DNA of 64,000 nucleotides, from the NCBI GenBank assembly GCA_002482965.1, contig DLGZ01000031.1, forward strand, positions 26,629 to 90,628, written 5' to 3'. This stretch comes from Verrucomicrobiaceae bacterium UBA7681 (GTDB taxonomy: Bacteria > Verrucomicrobiota > Verrucomicrobiia > Verrucomicrobiales > Verrucomicrobiaceae). Below the pieces are notes generated by a model. That model worked only from the letters and a program-made list of their open reading frames with translations, had not been told where the DNA came from and ran no database searches. This document shows, piece by piece, positions 46,749-56,019 of this stretch; position 1 is the stretch's first letter; each line of letters starts with the position of its first letter. Made by a program: the position numbers and the translations under genes.

Positions 46749-47091
46749 ACAATACGATACCTCCTCGCAGAATCCACGCCAGCAGTTCGTGCCTTCGGCC
46801 GTTTTTCTTTATTGAAACGAAGTCCGCGCCGGCAGCGCCTCCCCACCTTTCACGCCATGGATGTTCGTGCCCCCGGCGCGAGTTAGAGCGGCACGCCGCC
46901 GCGTGCGTTCAGGCTTGCGCGGGTTCGCATCGTGTTTCAGGTGCCTTCTTGTCCAAATCCCCCACAGCACCTGACTCCTTTGCCCCGGCAGCCTCGCGGC
47001 ACGGTCCCCCGTAGCCACAAAGGAGCGTTGTTGGAGCGCCTCGTCGCGAACGAGGCGAAGTCTTCCGCCGGATCTAATCCGGCACCTATCC
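46749..47091. other. Divergent intergenic region between glmS and the SulP gene
   Basis: No gene seen. It holds two hairpins just before the SulP start: CGCCTCGT-CGCGA-ACGAGGCG (47037-47057) and GCCGGAT-CTA-ATCCGGC (47067-47083), both perfect stems. They may be a dispersed repeat or a structured leader. Promoters for both genes must lie here but no convincing boxes were found. Confidence 0.55.
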
Positions 47092-48633
47092 ATGAGTGTT
47101 TCTGCCTACCGGCAGATTCCACGGCTGTTCATCCTTTCCTGTCCCCCTTTTAAATCAGTGTTTTCCAAAAATTTCTCTCAAGAATGGTTCTCCAATATCC
47201 GTGGCGACCTGCTGGCGGGAATGGTCGTCGCTCTCGCCCTCATCCCCGAAGCAATTGCGTTCTCCATCATCGCGGGTGTTGACCCGAAGGTCGGCCTCTA
47301 CGCCTCCTTTTGCATCGCCGTCGTCACCGCGTTCTTTGGCGGCAGGCCCGGCATGATATCCGCCGCCACGGGCGCCATGGCCCTGCTGATGGTGACGCTG
47401 GTGAAGGGGCATGGCCTGCAGTATTTGCTGGTCGCCACGCTGCTCACCGGAGTCATTCAGATCGTCGCCGGATTTGCCCGCATTGGCGACGTCATGCGTT
47501 TTGTCTCCAAGTCGGTGATGACGGGCTTTGTCAATGCGCTCGCCATTCTCATCTTCATGGCGCAGTTGCCCGAGTTCAAAGGCGCGGGTCTGACCATGTA
47601 CGCCATGGTGGCAGGCGCGCTGTGCATCATCTACCTGTTTCCACGCATCACCAAAGCTGTGCCATCACCCTTGGTGGCCATCATCGTCATGACGGTGCTC
47701 GCCATCGTGTTTAAGCTGGACGTGCGGCGTGTTGGGGATCTGGGGGAGCTGCCGGATGCCCTGCCCATATTCCTCTGGCCGCAGGTGCCGCTGACTCTGG
47801 ACACCTTGCTGATCGTGCTGCCCTACTCCGTGGGTCTGGCTGCGGTGGGCCTTTTGGAGTCATGGATGACGGCGCAGATTGTGGATGAAATGACGGACAC
47901 CTCCAGCGACAAAAACCGCGAGTCCAAAGGCCAGGGGATTGCCAATATCGTGGCCGGCCTTTTCGGCGGCATGGCTGGCTGCGCCATGATCGGCCAGTCG
48001 GTCATCAATGTGAAATCCGGCGGGCGCGGGCGGCTTTCCACCCTGCTGGCGGGGATCTTTCTGCTCATCCTCCTCGTGGTGCTCGGCCCCTGGGTGAAAC
48101 AGATCCCCATGCCCGCGCTGGTGGCAGTGATGGTGATGGTTTCCATTGGCACTTTCTCCTGGGCTTCATTCAAGAACCTGCACCTGCATCCGAAGAGCTC
48201 CAGCATCGTGATGGTTTCCACGGTGCTCGTCGTCGTCTTCACTCACAATCTCGCCATCGGCGTCGGTGTCGGCGTGCTGCTCAGCGGCATCTTTTTTGCG
48301 CGGAAGGTCTCGCAGGTGCTGCGCGTGCGGAGCGTACTGGAGGGCGAGTGCCGCAGCTACACCGTGACCGGGCAGCTCTTCTTTGCCTCAGCGGATGCCT
48401 TTGTGAAGCAGTATGATTTCAAGGAGGTGCTGTCGAAGGTGCGGATCGATGTGACCCACGCGCATTTCTGGGATCTGACCGCCGTGGCCGCGCTGGACAA
48501 GGTGGTGCTGAAGTTCCGCCGCGAAGGTGCCGAGGTGGAGATCACAGGCCTCAATGAAGCCAGCGCCACGCTGGTGGACCGCCTCGGTGTTCACGACAAA
48601 CCGGACGCTCTGGAGCGCCTGCTCGCCCACTAA
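47092..48633 (+). CDS. SulP-family anion transporter with STAS domain
   Basis: 513 residues. Core signature [35 protein letters not shown], then about ten helices, and a C-terminal STAS domain (about 415-505, [19 protein letters not shown]). SulP proteins carry sulfate, bicarbonate or other anions. ATG at 47092 is preceded closely by a hairpin; an in-frame GTG at 47158 would give [17 protein letters not shown], which fits family N-termini and may be the real start. It is followed 16 bp later by a universal stress protein gene, a common pairing. Confidence 0.9.
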   Translation: MSVSAYRQIPRLFILSCPPFKSVFSKNFSQEWFSNIRGDLLAGMVVALALIPEAIAFSIIAGVDPKVGLYASFCIAVVTAFFGGRPGMISAATGAMALLMVTLVKGHGLQYLLVATLLTGVIQIVAGFARIGDVMRFVSKSVMTGFVNALAILIFMAQLPEFKGAGLTMYAMVAGALCIIYLFPRITKAVPSPLVAIIVMTVLAIVFKLDVRRVGDLGELPDALPIFLWPQVPLTLDTLLIVLPYSVGLAAVGLLESWMTAQIVDEMTDTSSDKNRESKGQGIANIVAGLFGGMAGCAMIGQSVINVKSGGRGRLSTLLAGIFLLILLVVLGPWVKQIPMPALVAVMVMVSIGTFSWASFKNLHLHPKSSSIVMVSTVLVVVFTHNLAIGVGVGVLLSGIFFARKVSQVLRVRSVLEGECRSYTVTGQLFFASADAFVKQYDFKEVLSKVRIDVTHAHFWDLTAVAALDKVVLKFRREGAEVEITGLNEASATLVDRLGVHDKPDALERLLAH

Positions 48634-48649
48634 AAACCCACCCGCCACC

Positions 48650-49504
48650 ATGTCACCCATTCTCACTTGTACCGACGGCTCCCTCTACGCACCCAGCGTC
48701 TATGCCCACAGCGCCTGGGCCGCGGGCCGCATGGGCGCAGGCATTCAGGTCCTGCATGTTTTAGACGCCCACCGCGAGCGCGCCCAAGGCGGCGATCTCA
48801 CCGGGGCCATCGGGTTCGACGCCAGCACCGAACTCACGGAAGAACTCGCCCGGCTTGAAGAGGCTCAGGGCCGTGTCGCCCGTATTAAGGGCAAGGCCAT
48901 TCTCGAAGACGCTGAAAAGCAACTCCGCGCCGCAGGCGTGGCAGAGGTGGGGACTCTGCAGCGGCATGGCTCCCTGGCAGACACTCTCGAAGAGCTGGAA
49001 CCCACCGCCAGCCTAGTCGTCATCGGCAAGCGTGGTGAGCACGCCGACTTCGCCAAAGGGCATCTCGGCGGGCAGTTGCAGCGGGTGATCCGCAGCAGCG
49101 TGCGCCCGGTGCTGGTGGCCGCGCGTGCGTTCAAGCCCATCCAGCGTTTCCTCGTCGCGTTTGACGGTGGGCCGAGTGCGATGAAGGCCGTGGAGTTTGC
49201 CCTGACCCAGCCATTGCTGAAGGGGCTGGAGTGCCACCTCCTGCGCGTCGGCCATCCGGATGATCAAGCGAAGGCGGTGATGGACGAAGCCGTGGCCAAA
49301 CTACGCGCCAGCGGGTATGCAGTGACGTCTTCGGTGCAGCCGGGAGTGCCGGAGGAAGTGATCGCCAGCGTGGTGAATTCAGGCGGGATGGATCTCCTCG
49401 TCATGGGTGCCTACGGGCACAGCCCGGTCCGCCATCTCATCCTGGGCAGCACCACGACCACCATGGTCCGCACCTGCCTGGTGCCCCTGCTCATGTTCCG
49501 CTGA
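48650..49504 (+). CDS. Universal stress protein, two UspA domains
   Basis: 284 residues in two Usp domains (about 1-145 and 150-284). The second ends with the ATP-binding pattern GAYGHSPVRHLILGSTTTT (G-x2-G-x9-GST); the first has the diverged GKRGEHADFAKGHLGG. Start at 48650, 16 bp after the SulP stop. Tandem Usp proteins next to SulP transporters are often proposed to regulate the transporter or respond to ion stress; that link is inference. Confidence 0.88.
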   Translation: MSPILTCTDGSLYAPSVYAHSAWAAGRMGAGIQVLHVLDAHRERAQGGDLTGAIGFDASTELTEELARLEEAQGRVARIKGKAILEDAEKQLRAAGVAEVGTLQRHGSLADTLEELEPTASLVVIGKRGEHADFAKGHLGGQLQRVIRSSVRPVLVAARAFKPIQRFLVAFDGGPSAMKAVEFALTQPLLKGLECHLLRVGHPDDQAKAVMDEAVAKLRASGYAVTSSVQPGVPEEVIASVVNSGGMDLLVMGAYGHSPVRHLILGSTTTTMVRTCLVPLLMFR

Positions 49505-49977
49505 TCGCGTGGACTTGAGCGATGGGTTCGGGGAATGGGAGGCGGGGTCAAGAATTGGCATGGCCCTTTTTGGGACAGAGGGGGGCTTGGGTGTGTCGGA
49601 TTCGGCAATTTTGCAGGTTGTTTGCGTTTCCAGGGGGCGGGCCTTTGGCTGGTGGGCGGTGAAAAGGAGGGTCGGGCGGTTTATGGCATGGGTTGCCATG
49701 GATTCAGGGCGGTTGTTGGAGCGTGGGATGGCTGGAGGCTGGGGATGCCCCAAAACTTGCCGGCGGGGATCGGTGGCTGGTTCTTTGTTATTTCCTTTCC
49801 GCTCAAGCTTCCTTTTTTGCTCTTCCTTCTTCGCTCTGCCATGCCTGGCATCTTATCAGTGTGTCTCCCTTGTCCCCATTTCCTTTGGACTGAGGCGAAG
49901 GTCAGGAGAACCTATAGAGCAGGTCGTGTTTGGTGGCCGGGCTTGACGTCAGTGCCCGAGTGTGGTCGAATGGCAGT
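49505..49977. other. Geneless stretch, 473 bp
   Basis: No convincing gene: open frames here have no homology-like motifs and unusual composition (rich in Gly, Trp, Arg). No repeat or structural element of note was recognised apart from ATGCCTGGCATCTT at about 49850, which resembles a short motif in other intergenic regions (52356, 58914). Confidence 0.5.
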
Positions 49978-50700
49978 ATGAGAAGACTGCTTACCTTGGT
50001 CGCGTTTTTTGCCTGCTCAGCTCTGGGACAGGCCCAGGAGATGTTCAGCCAAGACGAGATACTGGCGCGCCAGTATGCGGCGTCCACGGGGCAGCCCTAT
50101 GAACTGTGCCTGAAGGCGCTGCAAATTGGGGCCTGGTGCAAGGCCAATCCGCAGGGTGGCACGGTGAACGGGCAGGTTTACGATGCGCAGGCCACGGCGG
50201 CTCAGCTGGCTGAAGCGAGGAGAATTTTGACCCCCAAACAGCCTGAGGTGCCGACGCAGCCTGCGTTTCCGATGCAGCCTGTGGTGCCGACGCAGCCGCC
50301 CATCGGCAGTGGTGGTCTTTCAAACCGGCCTGCCGTCCCGGTGGGACGCAGCGCCAATGACCCCCAGCGCATGGCTGAGCAGCAGGCGCGGCAGCAGCGC
50401 CAGAATGCCGGCCAGAATTTCAGTCAGGGCGGGGGCGGCAACGCCCTGTCTTTCCGCTTTATCATCAAAGGCGATTTTGCAGGCTTCTCAGGGACTCACA
50501 CATTCACCATGGATAATGGCCAGGTGTGGCGGCAGACGGACAACGTCGTGACCCGGCACAATCCGGTGATCCACAATCCGACGGGGATCCTCACCATCTA
50601 TAGTAATAACAATACCGTGGGAACGACGGGCATCCTGGAAGTGGTGGGGGTGCCAGGAAGCGTGCAGGTGCAGCTGCAGCAGCCGATTCTGCTGAGGTGA
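49978..50700 (+). CDS. Secreted protein of unknown function
   Basis: 240 residues: signal peptide (MRRLLTLVAFFACSALGQAQ), a domain of about 60 residues (FSQDEILARQYAASTGQPYE), a Pro/Gln repeat linker (PTQPAFPMQPVVPTQPP), a Gln/Arg-rich helix and a beta-rich C-terminal part (about 160-240, DGQVWRQTDN-like DNGQVWRQTDN). The C-terminal portion resembles the small beta domains seen after outer-membrane or surface proteins, but no family is recognised. Start at 49978. Confidence 0.75.
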   Translation: MRRLLTLVAFFACSALGQAQEMFSQDEILARQYAASTGQPYELCLKALQIGAWCKANPQGGTVNGQVYDAQATAAQLAEARRILTPKQPEVPTQPAFPMQPVVPTQPPIGSGGLSNRPAVPVGRSANDPQRMAEQQARQQRQNAGQNFSQGGGGNALSFRFIIKGDFAGFSGTHTFTMDNGQVWRQTDNVVTRHNPVIHNPTGILTIYSNNNTVGTTGILEVVGVPGSVQVQLQQPILLR

Positions 50701-50754
50701 GCGGGGTGTGGTGGGGCTAGGGAAGCGCTGAGCAATCATTCCACGCTTCTTATC

Positions 50755-51190
50755 CAGAACTGTGTGCCTATGGAGCCGAACGAAGGGAGCCCGGAGCGAA
50801 GCGGAGATAGCCGAAGGCAAACAGACGACCGAAGGAAGCCCGGAGGGTGAGTGAAACGAATCAACTTGCGGAAGGAACGAAGACGGACCCGAAGAAAAGA
50901 GGGCTGCTGCTGTGTGCTTTGCAGCGGTTCGCGGAAATCATTTCCGGTGGCGGGGCTTGGGTACGTTCGGTTTGCCGCAGAGGAGCAAAGAGGCAGAGGG
51001 GGCAGAGATTGAAGAGGGTCGCGGAAGTTGGATGAGGTGAGAGAGAGCTGGCTGGCGATGGTGAATAGCTGGCATCCTAGCCAGTCCCTGTCAGGAGGCG
51101 GAGCTGCGGTGGGGAGAAAGGGAAGAAGCTGAGGAGGGGATGGAATCGGGAGATGGGTGAGCTTGGGGGCTGGGTGTATCGGCTGCGCAG
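50755..51190. repeat. Dispersed purine-rich repeat, copy S1
   Basis: Shares long segments with 53196-53525, for example GGAGCCGAACGAAG, CAGACGACCGAAGG, GGGTGAGTGAAACGAATCAA and, later, CAGGAGGCGGAG and GGCTGGGTGT. S1 has about 150 extra bases between the two conserved blocks. No gene is visible in the 649-bp gap 50701-51349. Confidence 0.75.
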
Positions 51191-51349
51191 TGGTTGACAC
51201 GGACACTCAAAGACAGCGGCAAAGGTGCCGGGGCCGAGAAAGGCTTTCGCGCGTGAGTGGATGGCACCGGGCACGAGCCTCGACTGACAAAATTGCTTCC
51301 CTTGGGGCTTCAAAGATGCCTATTCTTCGCCGGACACTCATCCCACTCC

Positions 51350-52288
51350 ATGACTGACACCACCTCAGACTCCGCCCCGACCTGCAACCAAGAATGGGAA
51401 AAGCACGGCTTGTTCTTTGAGTATGGCAGCGCGGCGAATCCGCGCATGCCCAAGATCGGCATTGATGTGTTTCCGCCCTCCATGCATCACCTCGCCGAGA
51501 GCCAAATCATCCCGCTGGAGCTGTCCCAGAAGCTCGAAACCAGCCACCCGGCCACGGGGCCCAATCTTCTGGCCCATTTTGTCCACATCGCCGCTGGTGA
51601 GGAGCTGCCCACCTCCTGCCATGCCAGCAGTCAGGTCTTTTATGTCATTCGCGGCGCGGGTTTCAGCGTGATCGATGGCAAGAAGCTGAGCTGGAAAACG
51701 GGCGATTTCTTTGTGCTGCCAGTCACCGGCGAGATCCGGCATCGCGCGAGTGAGGACAGCGCGTTCTATTGGGTGAACGACCAGCCGCTGATGGATTTCC
51801 TGGGTGCCAAGCCCACCCGCCCGAGGTTCCGGCCGCTGTATTTCTCCCGTGAGCTACTGACCAGCGAGCTGGAAAAGGTGCGAAAGGAAAACGAGGGCAA
51901 GGACAAAAACCGCAACGGCATCCTGCTGGCGAATCCGGACTGCCCGCAGACGAAGACGCTCACGCACTCCATGTGGTCGCTCTACAATCTGCTGCCTGCG
52001 AAGAGCAAACAAAAGGCCCACCGGCACAACTCCATCGCCCTCGATTTCGCGGTGAAGGCCACGGAAGGGGTTTACACCCTGATCGGCCGCGATCTGGATG
52101 CCGATGGCAACATCATTGACCCCGTCCGCGCCAACTGGGTGGCCGGTGGAGCCTTTGTGACGCCCCCCGGCTGGTGGCACTCCCATCACAACGAAAGCGA
52201 CGAGGACGCCATCGTCCTGCCGGTGCAAGATGCGGGTCTGCACACCTACATGCAGACGCTCGACATCCAGTTTGCGCATGGGTATTGA
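51350..52288 (+). CDS. Bicupin protein, gentisate 1,2-dioxygenase-like
   Basis: 312 residues with two cupin domains (about 60-135 and 225-305). Motifs: the first cupin VFYVIRGAGFSVIDGKKLSWKTGD, the second AHRHNSIALDFAVKATEGVYTLIGRD and PPGWWHSHHNES, which supply potential His ligands. Similar bicupins include gentisate and salicylate dioxygenases, but their exact Fe ligands cannot be confirmed here and neighbouring aromatic catabolism genes are absent. Start at 51350. It lies between two copies of a dispersed repeat. Confidence 0.82.
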   Translation: MTDTTSDSAPTCNQEWEKHGLFFEYGSAANPRMPKIGIDVFPPSMHHLAESQIIPLELSQKLETSHPATGPNLLAHFVHIAAGEELPTSCHASSQVFYVIRGAGFSVIDGKKLSWKTGDFFVLPVTGEIRHRASEDSAFYWVNDQPLMDFLGAKPTRPRFRPLYFSRELLTSELEKVRKENEGKDKNRNGILLANPDCPQTKTLTHSMWSLYNLLPAKSKQKAHRHNSIALDFAVKATEGVYTLIGRDLDADGNIIDPVRANWVAGGAFVTPPGWWHSHHNESDEDAIVLPVQDAGLHTYMQTLDIQFAHGY

Positions 52289-52289
52289 G

Positions 52290-52375
52290 CGGGGATTCCG
52301 GTGTGTGTTGGTGAGGCCGTGGTGCATGCTATCGAGCGTGACAGGAGTGGGCTGAATGCCTGGCATCTTGCCCCG
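52290..52375 (+). pseudogene. Remnant of the 3' end of a SUMF1-type gene
   Basis: CGGGGATTCCGGTGTGTG and following bases to GAGGCCGTG match, over 32 bases without mismatch, the last codons (RGFRCVLVRP) of the SUMF1-like gene at 58104-58880. The match continues beyond the stop with lower identity to TGCCTGGCATCTTGCCCC. No upstream part of the gene is present. Confidence 0.8.
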
Positions 52376-52413
52376 AGAAGCTAATGGCCGAGCTCTCCAC
52401 CTGCTGAGCGTTA

Positions 52414-52767
52414 TTAGGCAGCAGAGCGTGCCGCTTTCTTCGCTGCCGGACGCACGGGCTTTACCGTCATGCGGAGGCCGAGGGAGCCGAGCACATTTTG
52501 AAAAGTGCGCAGGCGGGGGTTTCCCTGCGGTGAAAGCGCTTCGTGGAGGGCCTGCCGGCTGACGTCCGTCTTGCGGGCCAAAGAGGCCAGCCCGCCTTGG
52601 GCTTGGGCGACGAGGCGCAGGGTGTCGAGCAGCATGTCCACATCGTTGTCCTGCTCGAATTCTTCGAGCGCCAGTTTCATGGCATATCGTGCCCGCTTGG
52701 GATCGCTCAGGTGCTTCAGCCTCACCTCATCGTGAGGGATAGTGCTGCTTTTCTTGGGTGCTTTCAT
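52414..52767 (-). CDS. Antitoxin of type II TA system (HigA-like HTH)
   Basis: 117 residues, containing a helix-turn-helix (GLASLARKTDVSRQALHEALSPQGNPRLRTFQNVL) and a basic C-terminal tail (KPVRPAAKKAARSA). The pattern matches the putative addiction module antidote family that pairs with RelE-type toxins. Its ATG overlaps the toxin stop by 4 bp. The toxin-first order is characteristic of HigBA-like modules. It should neutralise the toxin and repress the operon. Confidence 0.87.
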   Translation of the reverse strand: MKAPKKSSTIPHDEVRLKHLSDPKRARYAMKLALEEFEQDNDVDMLLDTLRLVAQAQGGLASLARKTDVSRQALHEALSPQGNPRLRTFQNVLGSLGLRMTVKPVRPAAKKAARSAA

Positions 52768-53099
52768 GGATGGTCCTCCTGATACGTTTGCCAGTATTGC
52801 CTGGCTCGTTTGATGTCTTTGCTTTGGGTGGACTTGTCTCCTGCGGCGAGGATGATGACGGCCTTGCCCTTGTGCTCGCCGAAGTAAACCCGGTAGCCCG
52901 GTCCAAAAAACAGCCGCAACTCGTACAAGCTCCGGTCAATGGCTTTGCAGTCGCCAAACTGTCCTTTTTTCATCCGGGCCACCCGCGCCGAAATGCGTTC
53001 CTGCATCTTCCAATCCAGCGATTCCAGCCAGTCGAGAAAGGGACTCCCGTCCGAGGCGTGTCGGAAGATCAGGACTTCGTATGAACCGGGTTGAAGCAC
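52764..53099 (-). CDS. RelE/HigB-family toxin
   Basis: 111 residues of the phage-derived Gp49-like/RelE-ParE toxin family: FLDWLESLDWKMQERISARVARMKKGQFGDCK, then ELRLFFGPGYRVYFGEHKGKAVIILAAGDKSTQSKDIKRA. Conserved Arg and Lys residues in RVYFGE and DKSTQSKDI suit an mRNA-cleaving RelE fold. The start is GTG at 53099, the only start in register with the family. First gene of a two-gene operon with the HigA-like antitoxin. Confidence 0.87.
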   Translation of the reverse strand: MLQPGSYEVLIFRHASDGSPFLDWLESLDWKMQERISARVARMKKGQFGDCKAIDRSLYELRLFFGPGYRVYFGEHKGKAVIILAAGDKSTQSKDIKRARQYWQTYQEDHP

Positions 53100-53127
53100 A
53101 AGCAGGCGCGGTTGAGTGTGTGCAATA

Positions 53128-53157
53128 TGTGTAAACTAAACTTGACGCATGGTCAAG
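53128..53157 (-). promoter_or_regulatory. Candidate promoter and operator of the TA operon
   Basis: CTTGAC-N5-GTCAAG (53141-53157) is a perfect palindrome. On the minus strand its outer arm contains TTGACC, a plausible -35 box, 17 bp before a weak -10 (TACACA). It lies 42 bp upstream of the toxin start. Self-repression by the HTH antitoxin binding here is the likely model. Confidence 0.5.
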
Positions 53158-53195
53158 CGACGGTGGCTGAAAAGCAACAGGACTCGCAGGTCACT

Positions 53196-53525
53196 TTGGG
53201 TGGGCAGGCTGGCGATGGGGAATGGTTGGCATACTGCCCAATCCTGCACCGCAGAGACTCGGAGAACGCAGAGATTCCAGAACTGAGTGCCTACGGAGCC
53301 GAACGAAGTGAGACAGACGACCGAAGGGAGCCCGGAGGGTGAGTGAAACGAATCAACGCACGGAATGAACGGAAGACGGACCCGAAAGAGGGCAGGATGG
53401 CGATGGTGAATGGGAGGGACCCTGCCAGGAGGCGGAGTTGCGGTGGGGAGAATGGGAAGACGCTGAGGAGAGGATGGGATCGGGAGGTGGCTGAGCTAGA
53501 GGGGGCTGGGTGTTTCGGCTGCGCT
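53196..53525. repeat. Dispersed purine-rich repeat, copy S2
   Basis: Second copy of the repeat at 50755-51190, in the same orientation. Both contain GTGAGTGAAACGAATCAA and, about 100 to 250 bp later, GGAGGCGGAG and GGGCTGGGTGT. The copies flank the bicupin and TA genes. No gene is visible between 53100 and 53779. Confidence 0.75.
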
Positions 53526-53779
53526 GAGGCTAGGACCGGTAGCGGCAGGGGCCACTTCCCCCCGATCAGCGTCATGACTTGGCCAGTCCGAGCCGATGCA
53601 AGCAATTGATAGATAGTTCTTTGCGTGCCCTTGCACTGGATGCCTTGCATCTTGCCCGCTAGCTTCCCGTGAGCCCTCGGGAAGGGAGTGAATACCAAGT
53701 CGTTTTACTCCTCCGGGATAGTTGTTGTGAACAGCCAATTTTTCACCTAATAATCCCTGCCATTAATTGGCGTCTTCTT

Positions 53780-54841
53780 ATGAATAAAGAGCATTCACAT
53801 CCCTCTGTAAATGAGGAATTGGTCGAAGTGAAAATGGTGTTGGAGATCGATTTCGATACTTTTATCGAGAATCAAAAGGAACAGTTTTTGGATGAGTTAG
53901 CTGTCGTTCTGAGTTGCTCTCGCGAACAAATTAGTGACATAACTTTTACTGCGGGGTGTGTTATAGTCCGGTTCAAACTGCCTGAACGATTAGCAGTTAA
54001 ACTGCTAAAACAATTTCACAACATGATAAGCGATGACACTGATGTGGAACTGGGTCCTATCAAGGAGTTAGTTGCCAAGTACTCTGTTGAAGAATTAGTG
54101 AGAACCCAAAATTTTGATATGTTCTTCACGTCTAAAAAGAAGCCGACGGACAAGGCTGTTCTCTTTGTTCACGGCTGGTCGGGAGAAAAAGGCTCATTCG
54201 GCCGAATGCCAGATTACATTAGCAAAGCTTGCGCTTGTCCTGCATACATTTACCAATATCCCACGGACATTTGGAAACATTCACCTTCAATTGTTTTCAT
54301 AGCAAATGCCCTTCGCAACTCCATTTTAAATATATTACCAGATAAGAAATTAGCTATCATCGCTCATAGCATGGGTGGATTAATTGTTAGACAACTGTTG
54401 ACGTCGGAGTCACGGACAAAGTCGCGACTTGACCTTAATGTGGATAATATCACGTTCATTGCTTCACCACATAGTGGTTCGGCCTATGCAACGATTGCGG
54501 ATCGAATTCCTCTGCTCGGCAGCCAGCAAATTGACGATCTTAAACCAAACTCACCTGTTCTATTCCAATTAAATATTGATTGGGCAGCATGGACGAAAGA
54601 TTACTCTACCTTCTGCAACATAAATTCAATATTTGGCACCGCAGATAAAGTTGTTGCGCCTTCAAATGCAATTGGAACAGCCGAGGAAGTTGTTTCAATA
54701 CTTGGACGAACTCATGTTGACTTGGTAAAACCAGAGTCCGCTGATGATCAAGTGGTGCTCACAGTCCTGCGATTTTTGAGGCAGTCTGGTTTCCTCGCTC
54801 TCGATGGTGAAGAAGGTGTGTCTAAAATTCTTCATGTCTGA
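53780..54841 (+). CDS. Alpha/beta hydrolase (lipase-like) with small N-terminal domain
   Basis: 353 residues. C-terminal alpha/beta hydrolase (about 120-345): oxyanion strand VLFVHGWSGEKG, nucleophile elbow IIAHSMGG (Ser 197), Asp 289 in FGTADKVV and His 312 in THVDLV, a complete PGAP1/lipase-like triad. The N-terminal 110 residues form a beta-alpha-beta-beta-alpha-type domain (LEIDFDTFIENQKEQFLDELAVVL then ITFTAGCVIVRFKLPERLA), whose pattern recalls small adaptor domains of bacterial conflict proteins. Start at 53780. The gene is markedly AT-richer than the surroundings, suggesting recent acquisition. No signal peptide, so cytoplasmic. Confidence 0.82.
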   Translation: MNKEHSHPSVNEELVEVKMVLEIDFDTFIENQKEQFLDELAVVLSCSREQISDITFTAGCVIVRFKLPERLAVKLLKQFHNMISDDTDVELGPIKELVAKYSVEELVRTQNFDMFFTSKKKPTDKAVLFVHGWSGEKGSFGRMPDYISKACACPAYIYQYPTDIWKHSPSIVFIANALRNSILNILPDKKLAIIAHSMGGLIVRQLLTSESRTKSRLDLNVDNITFIASPHSGSAYATIADRIPLLGSQQIDDLKPNSPVLFQLNIDWAAWTKDYSTFCNINSIFGTADKVVAPSNAIGTAEEVVSILGRTHVDLVKPESADDQVVLTVLRFLRQSGFLALDGEEGVSKILHV

Positions 54842-55086
54842 AACAGCAATCACAGCAGGAGACATTCTCTCTTAGGGGTCGTTGTTCGCTGATGTACGGC
54901 TCGAGCTACTTTGCCGGAAAACGGCCCTTGGGCTGCTCGAAGGTGGAAGAATTGTCGCGAATACTTCACCTGCGCGGAGATGATCCTTGGCATCTTATTT
55001 GGATTCACGGGTTACCGTGGCACATATTGATTTTCAAAACGAAGGGCACTCATGCATTCTCTTCCATCCTTTAAACCACTAGTCGG

Positions 55087-55899
55087 ATGAAACCTCTTGA
55101 ATTGTCCTTAAAAGCTTTGGTTCCGCGTCGGTGGGAAGATTCGACCCGTTGTCTCTACTGCTACTCCACGATCTTGCGATATGGAGTGCCGAGCGAACCC
55201 GAAAATCTTTCTGTCGATTTTTTAACATACATAAGAGAACTCTGTGCTGCATTTCTCCGCATGAGGAGAACTGCATTCACTGCTTATGAGGAAATGACAG
55301 TTCCGACCTCAAGAGGCAATCAGCCTTTTGTGTTTGTCTGTGCGGCTCATTCTTGTTTAGAGGCCATGATGGCTGCCGTTGTGGCAGCGTTAACTCGAAA
55401 TATTGAACTCCCCAACAAGATACCGGGCATAAGGGACGCATCTAATCGGTTGAAAAGATCTTCACCTTTATTATCCGCTAAAATAATGGAATTGGAAAAG
55501 CGGCCATGGTGTAAGCTTCTCTATGAGACTAGACACAAGATGGTTCATCGTGGCTACTGGTTTTCTGGTCGCGCTTACCCGTCCGGCCCATCAGGCACCT
55601 ATCTTATCAGAACGCCGGGCCTATTAGAGCATTCCGGCTTTCGCACTATGCCGATTGGGCATTCCGCTTCCGAATGGGAGGAAACTGATTTTCAATCCAT
55701 CGCTATGGGGCTTTTCCTCGATCTTGAGCGGTGGGAGATAGAGGCGCATGATGCCTTACGGGCAGAGGAGAAGTATGCCTCGTCTCTCGACTGTCTGATG
55801 CATTTTATTCCTTTGCATATAAATGACTTGCACAAAGAGTCGCTAGGCTATCTCACCAAAGAACAATCACGTGAGATTCTTTGCCCAGTGAATATTTAA
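55087..55899 (+). CDS. Hypothetical protein with HEPN-like RX4H motif
   Basis: 270 residues, mostly helical, AT-richer than the window average. The segment LLYETRHKMVHRGYWF contains R149-x4-H154, the signature spacing of HEPN ribonuclease domains, preceded by a helical region with hydrophobic spacing (AHSCLEAMMAAVVAALT). No full HEPN assignment can be made by eye. It lies 245 bp after the alpha/beta hydrolase gene in the same direction; no gene was recognised in between. Confidence 0.65.
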   Translation: MKPLELSLKALVPRRWEDSTRCLYCYSTILRYGVPSEPENLSVDFLTYIRELCAAFLRMRRTAFTAYEEMTVPTSRGNQPFVFVCAAHSCLEAMMAAVVAALTRNIELPNKIPGIRDASNRLKRSSPLLSAKIMELEKRPWCKLLYETRHKMVHRGYWFSGRAYPSGPSGTYLIRTPGLLEHSGFRTMPIGHSASEWEETDFQSIAMGLFLDLERWEIEAHDALRAEEKYASSLDCLMHFIPLHINDLHKESLGYLTKEQSREILCPVNI

Positions 55900-56019
55900 A
55901 AGGAGGCCTCCGTCGCTTAGGTGAGATAAAATGCCAGCCATTATGCGACACGCAGCAGCTGCAACTCTCTGTTTTCCAATGAACCTGTGCTGCCGATCCC
56001 AGCCAACTCTTGGCACGTT

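Noticed and set aside
54892..55074. A 60-codon plus-strand frame between the hydrolase and HEPN-like genes
   Set aside because: No ribosome-binding site, no recognisable features, and length expected by chance in AT-rich DNA.
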